Source: JBBPZA01 sp963728925
Lineage (GTDB): Bacteria > Actinomycetota > Thermoleophilia > Solirubrobacterales > Solirubrobacteraceae
Direction of reading: 5' to 3'
Assembly (NCBI GenBank): GCA_963728925.1
Contig: CAVSMB010000015.1
Span: 1-64,000, forward strand
Length of the DNA: 64,000 nt
Positions 19,948 to 28,478 of the stretch are shown one piece after another. The notes under the pieces were generated by a model. It was not told the origin of the DNA. It saw only the letters and a list, made by a program, of their open reading frames with translations, and did no database searches. The stretch's first letter is position 1. Every line of letters starts with the position of its first letter. Made by a program: the position numbers and the translations under genes.

Positions 19948-20139
19948 AGCGGACCGCCGGGGTCGTAGATGCGCTTGGCCGCCATGGCGGAGATGATCCC
20001 ACGAAGGTCGGGGCCGGGCCTACCAGATTCGAGCACTCGAGCGAGGTCGGGCAGGATTGTCGATCCCCCGGAATACGCGGTCCTCACGTCGCGACCTACG
20101 GCTCGCCGCGGCGCGCCTTGACCCTATGACGGCGACCGA

Positions 20140-20186
20140 CCCGGAGTCATATCCGCGTGTCGGGGGTTCGAGTCCCTCCTCCGGCA
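20140..20186 (+). other. 3' fragment of a tRNA gene (probable attachment-site remnant)
   Basis: The sequence after 20158 reads GTCGGGGGTTCGAGTCCC and ends CTCCTCCGGCA: a complete T-arm with the invariant TTCGAGT loop and a 3' acceptor strand. No matching 5' acceptor (GCCGGAG) or D-arm lies in the preceding 90 bases, so this is not a whole tRNA. Its place next to an integrase remnant fits an att site. Confidence 0.6.
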
Positions 20187-20390
20187 TGGAAAGTGGCTGC
20201 ATGTGGGCGCGTTTCGGGGTTTCCGCCGGCGCTCGTCGCTTCGGCGCTCGCTCGTGCCTGGCGCGGGGGCCGAGCTGACAGTTGTGGCCCCCGCATGGCC
20301 CCCAAGCCTGGCCCCACGCCCGTTGGGAGTCCCGCGCCTCTTCGCCATCGCTAAGGCCCAGCCTGGAGGGTGTCGAAGCCGCGCCGCCGC

Positions 20391-21155
20391 CTACGCCCGG
20401 GGGGGCTCCGCCGGAGCCGCCGCCGGGGCGCCGGCGGCCACGAAGTCCCGCGACCGCACCAGCGCATACCCCGCTACGGAGCCCACCGCCGCCACGGCGA
20501 CGCCCACCATGGCGATCGTGTTGAAGCCAGTCACGAACGCGTGATGCGCGGCGTGCACCACCCGGTCACGGTCGGCGGGCGGCACCGCCTGCACGGCGCG
20601 CCCGGTCCCGCCCGACGCCACAGCCCGCGAAACCTCGTGAACGTGCGACGACACGGGCATGCCCGAGACCAGCGGGGTGAGCGTCGACTCGATCTTCGAC
20701 TGGAAGATCGAGCCGAGGCCGGCGATCCCGGTGGCAAGCCCGAGCTGGCGAGCCGTGTTGTTCGCGCCCGATGCCATGCCGCTCAGCTGCGGGACGACCA
20801 CGCCGACGGCGGTCGAGGCCAGCGCGGGGGTGGCCAGGCCTATCCCGATGCCGGCCAGGATCTGGCCGGGCAGCAGCGCGGTCCACCCCGACGAGTCGGA
20901 CAGGTTCCCCATCAGCAGCAGCCCGACCGTCACGAACGCGAGCCCCGTTCCGAGCAGCAGCCGCACCGGCACGCGTGCCGTCAGCCGGCCGCTCACCGGC
21001 GAGACGAATAGAAGCAGCCCGGTGACAGGCAGCGACCGGAGCCCCGCCTCGAACGGTGAGAAGCCCAGCACGTTCTGGAAGAAGAGCGTGATGTAGAGGA
21101 ACATCGAGAAGATCGACGCCGACAGCGCGAAGCCGACGATCGTGGCGCCCGTGAA
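20391..21155 (-). pseudogene. DHA2-type MFS multidrug transporter, C-terminal half
   Basis: Starts mid-protein at the IS701-like target copy: TGATIVGFALSASIFSMFLY, then at least six hydrophobic segments including LLPGQILAGIGIGLATPALA and the motif GMASGANNTARQLG typical of 14-helix drug/proton antiporters (EmrB/QacA group). The end is APAEPPRA and TAG. Joined to 22686-23468 it makes a protein of about 510 residues, the usual size for the group. Confidence 0.85.
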
Positions 21156-22685
21156 CTCGACTTTCGTCATCTCAGGCGACGGCGAGCGCTGATGGTGACT
21201 GGGCGGTCGTGATTTGTGGTGCGCTGGTTGTGGCGGGTGCTTGTGTCCGATATTCGTGGCGGATCAGCTCGCGGCGTAGCGCGGCGAGCATGTCTGTGTA
21301 GCTGATGGTGGCCTTCTGGCGGTACCACGGCGCCGCTTGGCGGCGGGCGTGCAGGTCGCTGTCGGGGTCGCCGTGCAGGGCGTACCAGGCGATCGTGATC
21401 GTCTGGCACAGGAAGCCGAAGGGGACGGTGCGCTCGACGGCGCGGCGGACGCGGTTGCGGGCCTGGCCGACGCCGTGGGCCTTGGCCTCCTGGTGGGCGG
21501 TCTCGATGCTCCAGCGGCTGTCGTAACGCGCGATCAGCTCCGCGGTGCTGGCGTCGGTGTCGGTGCTTGCGAGGGCGACGTCGAAGCCGTCGGCGCGGTC
21601 GGGCTTGCGGATCAGCATGACGGCGACGGGCCGCGTGTGGAAGGGCCCATACCACAGGCAGGTGGTGCGCCAGACGTGCTCGACGCGGGTCTTGCCGTTG
21701 GGGCCGGTGATCATGTGCGGCTTGAAGGCGGCGGTCGCGGCGAGCTGCGTGAGGCTGCCCAGCCGGGCGCCCCTGAGCGCCGGCCGGCCGCGCTTGCCGG
21801 TCCTGGGCGGCGCGAGCGCAAAGACGGCGGCGTTTGAGCGCATCCGGGTGGTGACGGTGACGCGCTCGGGCAGGGCGCGCCAGGCCTTGGTTGCGTACGC
21901 GCCGTCCATGACCAGCTCGATGATCCGCGCGGGGAAGCGCTTGATGACCATGTCGACGAGCGTGCGTGCCAGCTCGGGCTGCGAAGGTCGGTCGCGATGA
22001 TCGTCATCGCAAGGCCGGAAGAGCCGGAAGAGGATCGGCAGCCCGACCGCCCGGCCACCCAGACACTCAAGCTCGACGACGAGCACGACGACGACCCAGC
22101 AGTTGCCCCACCGCGTGCGGCGCCCGGATCCTTCTGGTTGGGCGCCGTCGTGCAGGTAGTGCGCGCCGAACACGCGCCGCCCCGACCGGCCGAACAGCGT
22201 GTCGTCGACGGCCAGGCGGATCGGTGCGCCGGCGCTCACGAACACCGAGACCAGGAAGTCCAGCAACAGCAGTCCGAGCCGGTCGGGGTCCCAGCGCCGG
22301 CGGGCGAAGAAGTCATGCGCGCGGCTGTGATGCCACTCACCGGCCAGCCCCGCGGCCTGCAGCACCCCCGTGATCGTGCAGTCACGGATCCGACCGACGA
22401 ACCCGACCACCAGCATGCTGAACGTCTGAAACGCCGGTTGCGTGAAGCACGGCGCCAGCAGGGACAGCAGCCCAGCAAGCGAAGTGGGAACCTGACACAC
22501 GGCGGCGACCCCCCGGTGAAGGGCCACGGCCAGCGTCATCACCGCCCCACGGCCCGATGGACTTGATCGCCCACCGGATTCGGGGTCGCCGCCAACCCTC
22601 CTTTCGCCTGCTCAGGCCCCAAACCGCCACCAGCCGAGCCAGCCATCACGACCAGGCATTCAGCCCGAAAACGCCGAAACTCGAG
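21156..22685 (-). mobile_element. IS701-like element, copy 2, inside the MFS gene
   Basis: A 1530-bp element with ends CTCGACTTTCG and CTCGAGTTTCGG, flanked by the 6-bp duplication CGTGAA (21150-21155 and 22686-22691). Precise removal plus one target copy restores the MFS frame (LFRKPAFTGATIVGF). Confidence 0.87.
21172..22542 (-). CDS. IS701-like (DDE_5-type) transposase, copy 2
   Basis: 456 residues beginning MMTLAVALHRGVAAVCQVPTS. It has the same motifs as the first copy (AVDDTLFGRSGRRVFG, ELVMDGAYATKAW, YDSRWSIETAHQEAKAHG) and appears intact. The two copies are clearly related but differ at many positions, so they are not products of one recent duplication. This copy has a clean target duplication and is the more likely active one. 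Confidence 0.85.
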   Translation of the reverse strand: MMTLAVALHRGVAAVCQVPTSLAGLLSLLAPCFTQPAFQTFSMLVVGFVGRIRDCTITGVLQAAGLAGEWHHSRAHDFFARRRWDPDRLGLLLLDFLVSVFVSAGAPIRLAVDDTLFGRSGRRVFGAHYLHDGAQPEGSGRRTRWGNCWVVVVLVVELECLGGRAVGLPILFRLFRPCDDDHRDRPSQPELARTLVDMVIKRFPARIIELVMDGAYATKAWRALPERVTVTTRMRSNAAVFALAPPRTGKRGRPALRGARLGSLTQLAATAAFKPHMITGPNGKTRVEHVWRTTCLWYGPFHTRPVAVMLIRKPDRADGFDVALASTDTDASTAELIARYDSRWSIETAHQEAKAHGVGQARNRVRRAVERTVPFGFLCQTITIAWYALHGDPDSDLHARRQAAPWYRQKATISYTDMLAALRRELIRHEYRTQAPATTSAPQITTAQSPSALAVA

Positions 22686-23468
22686 CGTGAAGGCCGGCTT
22701 GCGGAACAGCGAGAGGTCGAGCAGCGGGTCGGCGGCGCGGCGCTCCACCACCACGAACAGCACGAGCAGCAGTACGGAGGCAGCGAAGCAGCTGATGATG
22801 AGGGCGCTCCCCCAGCCCTCCTCATTGCCGCGGATCAGCGCGTAGACGAGCAGGAAGAGCGCGGGGCACAGCAGCGCCACGCCGCGGAGGTCGACGCCGG
22901 AGGCGGCCGGGTCGTGCGACTCGCGCAACCGCACCCGCACGACCACGAGCGCGGCCAGGCCGATCGGCACGTTCACAAGGAAAATCCAGCGCCACGACAG
23001 CGCGTCCACGAGCGCACCGCCCACGAGCGGCCCGGTCGAGACCGCCAAGGCCGTGGTCGCGCCCCAGATGCCGAGCGCGGTCCCGCGCTCGCGACCCTGG
23101 AACTCCTGCGCGATCAGTGCCAGCGAGGTGCCGAACATCATCGCCCCGCCGACCCCCTGCGCCGCGCGCGAGACGTGCAGGAAGAGCGGGTCAGGAGCCA
23201 GCCCGCAGGCCAACGACGAAACGGTGAAGATCGCCAGCCCGAGCATGAAGACGAGCCTGCGGCCGACCTTGTCGGCCAGCGACCCCGCCGCCAGCAGCAG
23301 GCCCGCGAGGGTCAGCGCGTAGGCGTCGATCACCCACTGGAGGTCGCTGAAGTCGGCCCCGAGGTCGCGCTCGATCGACGGCAGCGCGACATTCACGATC
23401 GTCACGTCGAGCAGCAACATGAAGATCGCGATACAGCTCGCGAGCAGCGTCCACCACTTGCATTCCAC
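22686..23468 (-). pseudogene. DHA2-type MFS multidrug transporter, N-terminal half
   Basis: Begins MECKWWTLLASCIAIFMLLLDVTIVNVALPSIERDLG, the characteristic first helix and motif D1 of DHA2 transporters, then LADKVGRRLVFMLG (motif A) and RAAQGVGGAMMFGTSLALI. It ends DLSLFRKPAFT at the IS target. The 30 or so residues that continue in the long ORF into the IS are spurious. Substrate unknown; family members export drugs and dyes across the cytoplasmic membrane. Confidence 0.87.
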
Positions 23469-23581
23469 CGGGTTCCGAGACTACACGCGGAGGTCTGCTA
23501 CAGCGCGACCCGCGCGTCCCCACCGCGGTAGCAAGCTGTGGACCACCAACTGTCAAGCAACCACATGGGTCCTCGACAACT

Positions 23582-23905
23582 TCATGCGCGCTCCGGTGTC
23601 GCGCTCGCGCCCCCGTTTCTCGCCGGAGCCGCGGCTCGTTGGTCTATGACCAGTCGCTGGTAGGAGGCCTCGGCCTGGGCGGCGAGTTCGCGCTCGGCCT
23701 GGCGGATGGCTTGGTTGGTGCTCCAGATCCCGCGCGCGGTCGTGGCGTATTTCGGGGCGCCGGCGGTGATCTCCAGTCGGCGGAGCTTCTTCTTGGTCAG
23801 CGACGGTTGCTGGTGGGCGTAGTCCTCGCGCGGGTGAGCATGCACCAGAACAGGATCGACAGCTTGCGGGCGGTCGCGACGATCGCCCGTGACCCCCGGC
23901 GCGCG
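23582..23905 (-). pseudogene. IS110-family transposase, C-terminal remnant
   Basis: Fragments match the end of the IS110 transposase at 16046-17329: SRAIVATARKLSILFWCML, then in a second frame YAHQQPSLTKKKLRRLEITAGAP and ERELAAQAEASY, ending GASATPERA (the intact copy ends GASVTPGHA). A frameshift lies near 23825 and everything upstream is missing. Confidence 0.75.
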
Positions 23906-23975
23906 CAGGTGCGTGGAGCAGGCTGGGACTCGCGGAGACCGTGATGGTTGGCGGGTGGGACGGTAGTCGGGTGGC

Positions 23976-24036
23976 CGGATGGGCAGCGCGGCGGAGCTGA
24001 GCCCGTAGGGCGAAGCGCAGCTTCGCTGCCCATCCG
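23976..24036. other. Long inverted repeat with inner hairpin
   Basis: CGGATGGGCAGCG at 23976-23988 is repeated in inverted orientation at 24024-24036. Within the 35-base loop GCGAAGC-GCA-GCTTCGC forms a second stem. It sits between the IS110 remnant and the truncated CDF gene and may be an element end or a structured RNA. Confidence 0.55.
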
Positions 24037-24044
24037 CGCGCGTC

Positions 24045-24722
24045 ATGCGGCGCGGGCCAGGGCGAGTCTCGGTAGGGCTGGCGGTCAACGATCTGGTCCA
24101 CGGCAACGTCATCGCCGAATTTCTCGTCGCCTGGATCGTCCTGGGGATTGCCGCGCTCGCGGACGGCACGGCGCTCGTGCAGACGATGAGGCAAGCGCGA
24201 CGCGAAGCCGCACTCTGGGACCTGCCGACCATCCGCTACCTGCGGCACACGAGCGATCCCACCCTCCGTGCGCTGGCGGTGGAGGACACTGCGGCCCTGA
24301 TCGGACTTGGACTCGCCGCCGCCGGCCTGCTGGTGCATGAGCTCGGGGGACCGGCCTCCAGCGACGCGATCGCCTCGCTGCTGATCGGTCTCCTACTGGG
24401 CCTGACCGCGATCGGCCTGGCCCGACCGCTCGCCGATCTCCTGATCGGCAGGTCGATCCTGCCGGCGCGGCTCGAGCTCGCCCGGCGCACGCTCGAAGGA
24501 TCTCCGGCGGTGGACGAGGTTCGCCAGCTCTACGCCGTCCACGTCGCGCCGCAGGAGGCGATCCTCGCGGCGAAGGTGCACCCCGACTCGCACTTGAGCG
24601 CGCGCCAGCTCGCCAGCGCGATGGACGAACTCGACTCGCGGCTGCGGGCGGAGCTGCCGGAGATTGGCGAGGTCTTCATCGACATCACCAATCATCGGGA
24701 GGGTAGCGATGGGGACGGCTGA
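24045..24722 (+). pseudogene. Cation diffusion facilitator (CDF) transporter, N-terminus missing
   Basis: From about EFLVAWIVLGIAALADGTALV onward the sequence follows the C-terminal two thirds of ZitB-like CDF metal exporters: LRALAVEDTAALIGLGLAAAGLLV (membrane helix), SDAIASLLIGLLLG (helix with the SD..AS metal-site pattern), then a cytoplasmic domain ending IGEVFIDITNHREG. The first two helices, with their HxxxD site, are absent, and the first residues (MRRGPGRV) belong to the junction with IS110 debris. Probably nonfunctional. Confidence 0.7.
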
Positions 24723-24880
24723 CTCTTCTCAGAACGTGAGGACATCGGACAGCGGGAGCTCGCCGTCTTGGACTCGGATCGTCCGATCCGGACGACGACG
24801 GCTCATCCGGCCGTGGAGAACCATGCAGTCATGACCACCGCAATTCAGAGCCAGAACGCAGCTTGCGCAAGGAGGTAACC

Positions 24881-25048
24881 GTGACCGAGCACACGCCATA
24901 CATCGACTTCGAAAACCTGCCCGCGCCGAGCGATGCCTCGCTGAGGCCGAGTCGATCTCGCTCGGCGAACCTCCGCGACGAAACCCTGCTGCTGTTCCGC
25001 GCCAGCTGGCACGTGCTATTTCGGGGTCTCCTCGCCGTTTGGGGGTGA
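24881..25048 (+). CDS. Small protein of unknown function with strong ribosome-binding site
   Basis: 55 residues from GTG 24881, preceded five bases upstream by AAGGAGG (24869-24875), the strongest Shine-Dalgarno sequence in the accessory region. The protein starts VTEHTPYIDFENLPAPSDA and ends with a hydrophobic segment LLLFRASWHVLFRGLLAVWG. No family was recognised. It may be a truncated gene head, since it lies in a region full of fragments. Confidence 0.4.
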   Translation: MTEHTPYIDFENLPAPSDASLRPSRSRSANLRDETLLLFRASWHVLFRGLLAVWG

Positions 25049-25170
25049 AGGGCGTGCGGGGATGGCGACCTTCCGGCTCTCAGCCGGCCACCTCAGCGCG
25101 CGGACGGCGCAGGTGCGGCCTTGGGCTTCTTCACGGCGTCGCGCTCCGTGAACCTCTCGCCCGCCCGTGA

Positions 25171-25542
25171 CTGGGCAACCCGGCGTACGCGCCGCGGCTG
25201 CGCTATCTCGAGCGCCACAGGCAGCGCACGCGCTCCGCGATCAGCGACTGCAGCAAGGTCAACCGCTACAACCTTGGTGCCGCACCTCGTGGAGGACACT
25301 CGTCGAAGACAATCAGCACCGAGGACGTCGCGTTCAGGCCGACCTGCTGGGGCGCGTCGCACCGCATCTCCCAGAAGATCCTGGAGATCCTGCGTGGCGT
25401 GATGGCCCGGGCGAAGCGCAAGGGCTGGATCGCTACCAACCCGTGCGAGAAGGCCGAGACGGTGACTGTCAAGCCCTTCGGACGACTGCAACGAGAGCGA
25501 AGCTTGGTCTCGCCGACAACGACGCGTCAAGCGGCGACGTAA
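25171..25542 (+). pseudogene. Tyrosine recombinase remnant beside tRNA-His
   Basis: The frame after TGA 25168 reads LGNPAYAPRLRYLERHRQ... and contains SHRISQKILEILRGVMARAKRKGWIATNPCEKAE, a typical core-binding (SAM-like) segment of phage-type integrases. It has no start codon and no catalytic domain and ends at TAA 25540. It lies 80 bases from the 3' end of tRNA-His, the usual place for an integrase of a tRNA-borne island. Confidence 0.65.
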
Positions 25543-25624
25543 GTCCCTTGATAGACCCTTGCGCCGCTGGCGCTGAGTTGCCGGGAACGAGACAAGCGGC
25601 GCGCTTGCGGGGCTTTTCGTGAGG

Positions 25625-25696
25625 GTGAGCGAGGGGACTCGAACCCCCGACCGCCGGGACCACAACCCGGAGCTCTACCAGCTGAGCTACGCCCAC
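25625..25696 (-). tRNA. tRNA-His (GTG)
   Basis: A complete cloverleaf on the minus strand. It starts GTGGGCGTAGCTCAGCTGGT (acceptor and D-arm). The anticodon stem-loop is CCGGG-TTGTGGT-CCCGG with anticodon GTG, the T-arm carries GGTTCGAGTCC, and the 3' strand is GCTCAC. The base preceding the 5' end would supply the G-1 that marks tRNA-His. CCA is not encoded. Its 3' end faces the mobile-element region, making it the probable integration site of the island. Confidence 0.93.
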
Positions 25697-25746
25697 CGCG
25701 AAGAGGGCGAGTCTAGATGGTCGGGGCTGCGGCTCAGAAGCCCGGG

Positions 25747-25980
25747 TCAGAGGCCGACGGCGACCAGGACCACTACCGCCACCAGGCACCAGGCGGCGGC
25801 CAAGGCGATCGCGTAGGCGAGCGGCGCGCCGGCGTCGCGTGGTGTTGCGACGCGCTGTGCATGGTGGCACTGGGGGCAGTCGTCGCCGCCGACGAGCACG
25901 AGCCCGCAGCGGGTGCAGACCGCGGGCCTGACCGGGAGCGCCTCGACGGCCGGGGGGGTCGGCCGGACACGAACGTCCAT
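25747..25980 (-). CDS. Zinc-ribbon membrane protein
   Basis: 77 residues from ATG 25980 (MDVRVRPTPPAVEALPVRPAV), followed by a CTRCG...CPQCH zinc-ribbon knuckle pair near residues 24-41 and one C-terminal transmembrane helix (AYAIALAAAWCLVAVVVLVAV). The longer frame upstream lacks support. Small zinc-ribbon plus one-helix proteins are common in actinobacteria; their role is unknown. Confidence 0.6.
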   Translation of the reverse strand: MDVRVRPTPPAVEALPVRPAVCTRCGLVLVGGDDCPQCHHAQRVATPRDAGAPLAYAIALAAAWCLVAVVVLVAVGL

Positions 25981-26113
25981 GGCCGGATGATCGGGCGAAT
26001 CGATCGCGTGCTCAACGATCGGGCACGCGGGCTCAACGGAAGGATGAGCGACGCAGAGCGGGGCCCGCCGTCCGTCGGGCCCCACTCCCTGCGTCGATCG
26101 CGATGCGTGGCGA

Positions 26114-26491
26114 CTACGCCCGGCGCTTGGTGAGCACCGCCGTGCGCTCGCAGCCCCTGGCCTTGCGGACCTCGTTTCGGTTCAGCGACACGCGGTCCCT
26201 GCCCGGGCCGCAGTTCACGGACGCCGCCGGCCCGTTGGTCGAGACGTTCACGAAGTCGTTGCCCGACCCCGCGTCGACCCTGTCCTTGCCGAAGTCCGAC
26301 GTGATCCGGTCGGCGCCGCCGCGGCCCACCAGCCGGTCCGCATCCGCGCCGCCCTTTATGGCGTCCCGGCCCGAGCCGCCGACGACAGTGTCCTTGCCCT
26401 GGTCGCCGGTCAGCGTCCCGCCGCCGGCCCCGCCGTCGAGGCAGTCGTTGCCGCGACCGCCCGCGGCCTTGTCCCTGCCGCCGAGGGTCAT
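26114..26491 (-). CDS. RTX-like (haemolysin-type calcium-binding repeat) protein or C-terminal domain
   Basis: 125 residues from ATG 26491 with degenerate GGxGxDxx repeats (GGRGNDCLDGGAGGG, GGSGRDAIKGGADADRLVGRGGADRI), followed by a Cys-containing tail NCGPGRDRV...ARGCERT. The frame is open further upstream to 26662 and includes two more repeat-like units (GTNGADRITGTNRADRI), so the ATG is probably not the true start. That open frame directly follows, in phase, the stop codon of the next gene upstream. No signal peptide is visible in this piece, so it may be a detached C-terminal domain. Confidence 0.55.
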   Translation of the reverse strand: MTLGGRDKAAGGRGNDCLDGGAGGGTLTGDQGKDTVVGGSGRDAIKGGADADRLVGRGGADRITSDFGKDRVDAGSGNDFVNVSTNGPAASVNCGPGRDRVSLNRNEVRKARGCERTAVLTKRRA

Positions 26492-26662
26492 GATGCGGTC
26501 GGCCCGGTTGGTGCCGGTGATGCGATCCGCGCCGTTGGTGCCGAGGATCGCGAACTTCGGCCCCTTGCCCTTCGCGCCGGCGCCCCTGTGTTCGTACTCT
26601 CCAGAAAGCTGTACGTCGAGCGGGATGGACGGACATCCGACGTCTGGGACGAGGCCGCGCCA

Positions 26663-28345
26663 TCAGTCGGCCGAGACCGTCTTGGGCCCGAGGTAGCGCA
26701 GGTAGATCTGCTGGCTGACCGGCGCCGGCAGGCCCGCGTAGCGGCTTCGGATGAGACCGACGTCGGCGAGCGGGTCGTCGGTTTCGAAGAGCAGGTAGTT
26801 GACCCTCTGGCTCGGGAAGGCGCGGGCCGCGGCCCGCGTCAGCGACGCGTTGTCGGTGTCGGCCGAGATCGTGCGGATGAGGTTTCGCACGCCGGTCCAC
26901 AGGAACGCGTCGGCCACGCCGTTGGTGTCGCGGTCGCCGCCCGTCACACCCGGAAAAGTGGAGGCGGCGGAGATGAAGGTGACGTACTCCCCGCCGCCGG
27001 ACACCTGCGGTGCGACCGAGGCGCCGTCGCCCCGCGCCACCGTGGTGAGCTTGATGCGGTCGCCGGCCGGGGCGGCGGACCCCTCGATCTTGCGGCAGCC
27101 GCCCGGGTCGACGTCGAGGATCCTGCGCGCGCGCAGGAACCCGCGCAGGTCAGCGCGGACGATGTCGGGGGACGGCGCCGAGTCGCCCGGGAAGACGTCG
27201 GTGGAGTCGGTGCGGAACACGACGAAGCAGCTCTGGTCGGAGGCCCGCCCCTCGCGCGAGGGGCCGTTGCCCGCCACCCCGCCGGCGTTGACGGAGACCA
27301 CCCGGACGGCGGTCCGCAGGGTGGCCAGCTTTCGCCGGTCGACCTCCCGCGTCCCGTAGAAGCGGACCACGCGGCGCATCGCCTTGACGTAGACGTCGCT
27401 GGACGGCGTACGGTCGCGGCGGTCGAGGTTGGTCGCCTCCGAGGTGAAGGTCAGCACCTGGCTCGTGCGCAGCGACCAGCTCGGGTCCGAGCTGTCCGCG
27501 TTGCCGGGCACGCCGCGGTTCGACGCCGAGGCGAGGAAGGTAAGGCCGACGAGGCCCTCGTCGCTCGAGCGCTCGGCCCGCGGGACGTGGACATAGACCT
27601 GCTTGACCCCGGGCCGGTTGCCGCGCGTCTTCAGGTCGCCGAAGTTCGGGTCCTTCTTCGGGCGGCGCGTCTGCCCGAGGTTCGTCGCGTCGGCGGTGAA
27701 GGCGATCCGCTCGCACGTGCCGTCGACCGCGACGTCGTAGGTGTCACCGTCGGACTGCTCGCCGTCGGAGGCGACCGAGACTCGTTCGAGCCTGCCGCTC
27801 GCCATCCACCACACGAACGCGTCGGCCTTGCCGTTGGTGTCGCCAGGCACGAGGTTCGACGCCCGCGAGACGAACGCGACGCAGTTGGGCGCCGTGCTGT
27901 CGCGGCCCGGCGAGGAGCTCGCGTCGCCCGAGATCGCCGGGCCGTAGGAGGGCCCGTCGGCCGGCCGGCCGCCGACGCCCCGCGAGATCAGGCGCGTCCG
28001 GCCCGGCGTCCACGGTGAGCCGTCGGGCCCGAAGCCCGGTGCGCGCTCGATCACGAACACGTCGGTCGTGCCGTCGGCGTCGGCCGCGACGAGATTCGAG
28101 GCGTCGGACTGGAAAGCGACCGCCCGCGCGATGCGCCCGTCCTGGGAGATGACGCCGTTCGTGCTCGGGCCGTTGGGCAGCGCGCCGTCGGTCGCGCGGG
28201 AAAGCAGGAAGGTGTCGTAGTAGGAGGTCCGGCTCGCCGCCCCGGCGGGGCCGGCGAGACCGAGCAGCGCGAGGGCGAGCGCGACCGCGCCGGTCAGGGC
28301 GCGGGCGAGGCGACGCGACGTGGTCGGACCAAGGGCCACGTTCAT
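26663..28345 (-). CDS. Secreted beta-propeller (PD40/TolB-like) protein
   Basis: 560 residues from ATG 28345. The N-terminus MNVALGPTTSRRLARALTG is followed by a hydrophobic core ALALALLGLAGPAGAA, a signal peptide. The mature part carries about eight related blades with the pattern VAFxSxASNLVxxDxNGxxDVFV (for example VAFVSRASNLVPGDTNGKADAFV split over two strands, and LTFTSEATNLDRRDRTPSSDVYV). Such repeats form propellers in secreted actinobacterial proteins. The reading frame extends far upstream to 28855, but that part is an antisense-like shadow of the next gene. The function is not predictable. Confidence 0.75.
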   Translation of the reverse strand: MNVALGPTTSRRLARALTGAVALALALLGLAGPAGAASRTSYYDTFLLSRATDGALPNGPSTNGVISQDGRIARAVAFQSDASNLVAADADGTTDVFVIERAPGFGPDGSPWTPGRTRLISRGVGGRPADGPSYGPAISGDASSSPGRDSTAPNCVAFVSRASNLVPGDTNGKADAFVWWMASGRLERVSVASDGEQSDGDTYDVAVDGTCERIAFTADATNLGQTRRPKKDPNFGDLKTRGNRPGVKQVYVHVPRAERSSDEGLVGLTFLASASNRGVPGNADSSDPSWSLRTSQVLTFTSEATNLDRRDRTPSSDVYVKAMRRVVRFYGTREVDRRKLATLRTAVRVVSVNAGGVAGNGPSREGRASDQSCFVVFRTDSTDVFPGDSAPSPDIVRADLRGFLRARRILDVDPGGCRKIEGSAAPAGDRIKLTTVARGDGASVAPQVSGGGEYVTFISAASTFPGVTGGDRDTNGVADAFLWTGVRNLIRTISADTDNASLTRAAARAFPSQRVNYLLFETDDPLADVGLIRSRYAGLPAPVSQQIYLRYLGPKTVSAD

Positions 28346-28478
28346 TGCTTCGACCAGGAGTGCCCGACGGTCCACTTCCAGGGGTACCAGGGTCCGCCAC
28401 CCGTCCAGCCGCGGCCCGCGGACACGCCTCGGACGCCACCTGGGATTGGACGTTCCGCAGCCCGGCCAGTGCCCAGCG

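Noticed and set aside
20100..20190. Complete tRNA gene
   Set aside because: The T-arm and 3' acceptor are clear, but no D-arm or pairing 5' acceptor exists.
17775..22685. Composite transposon formed by the two IS701-like copies
   Set aside because: The right copy has its own target duplication inside the MFS gene and the left has none, so they did not move as a unit.
25773..26900. Long open frame over the RTX and zinc-ribbon genes
   Set aside because: Arg/Pro/Gly-rich composition without motifs; a shadow of real genes in high-GC DNA.
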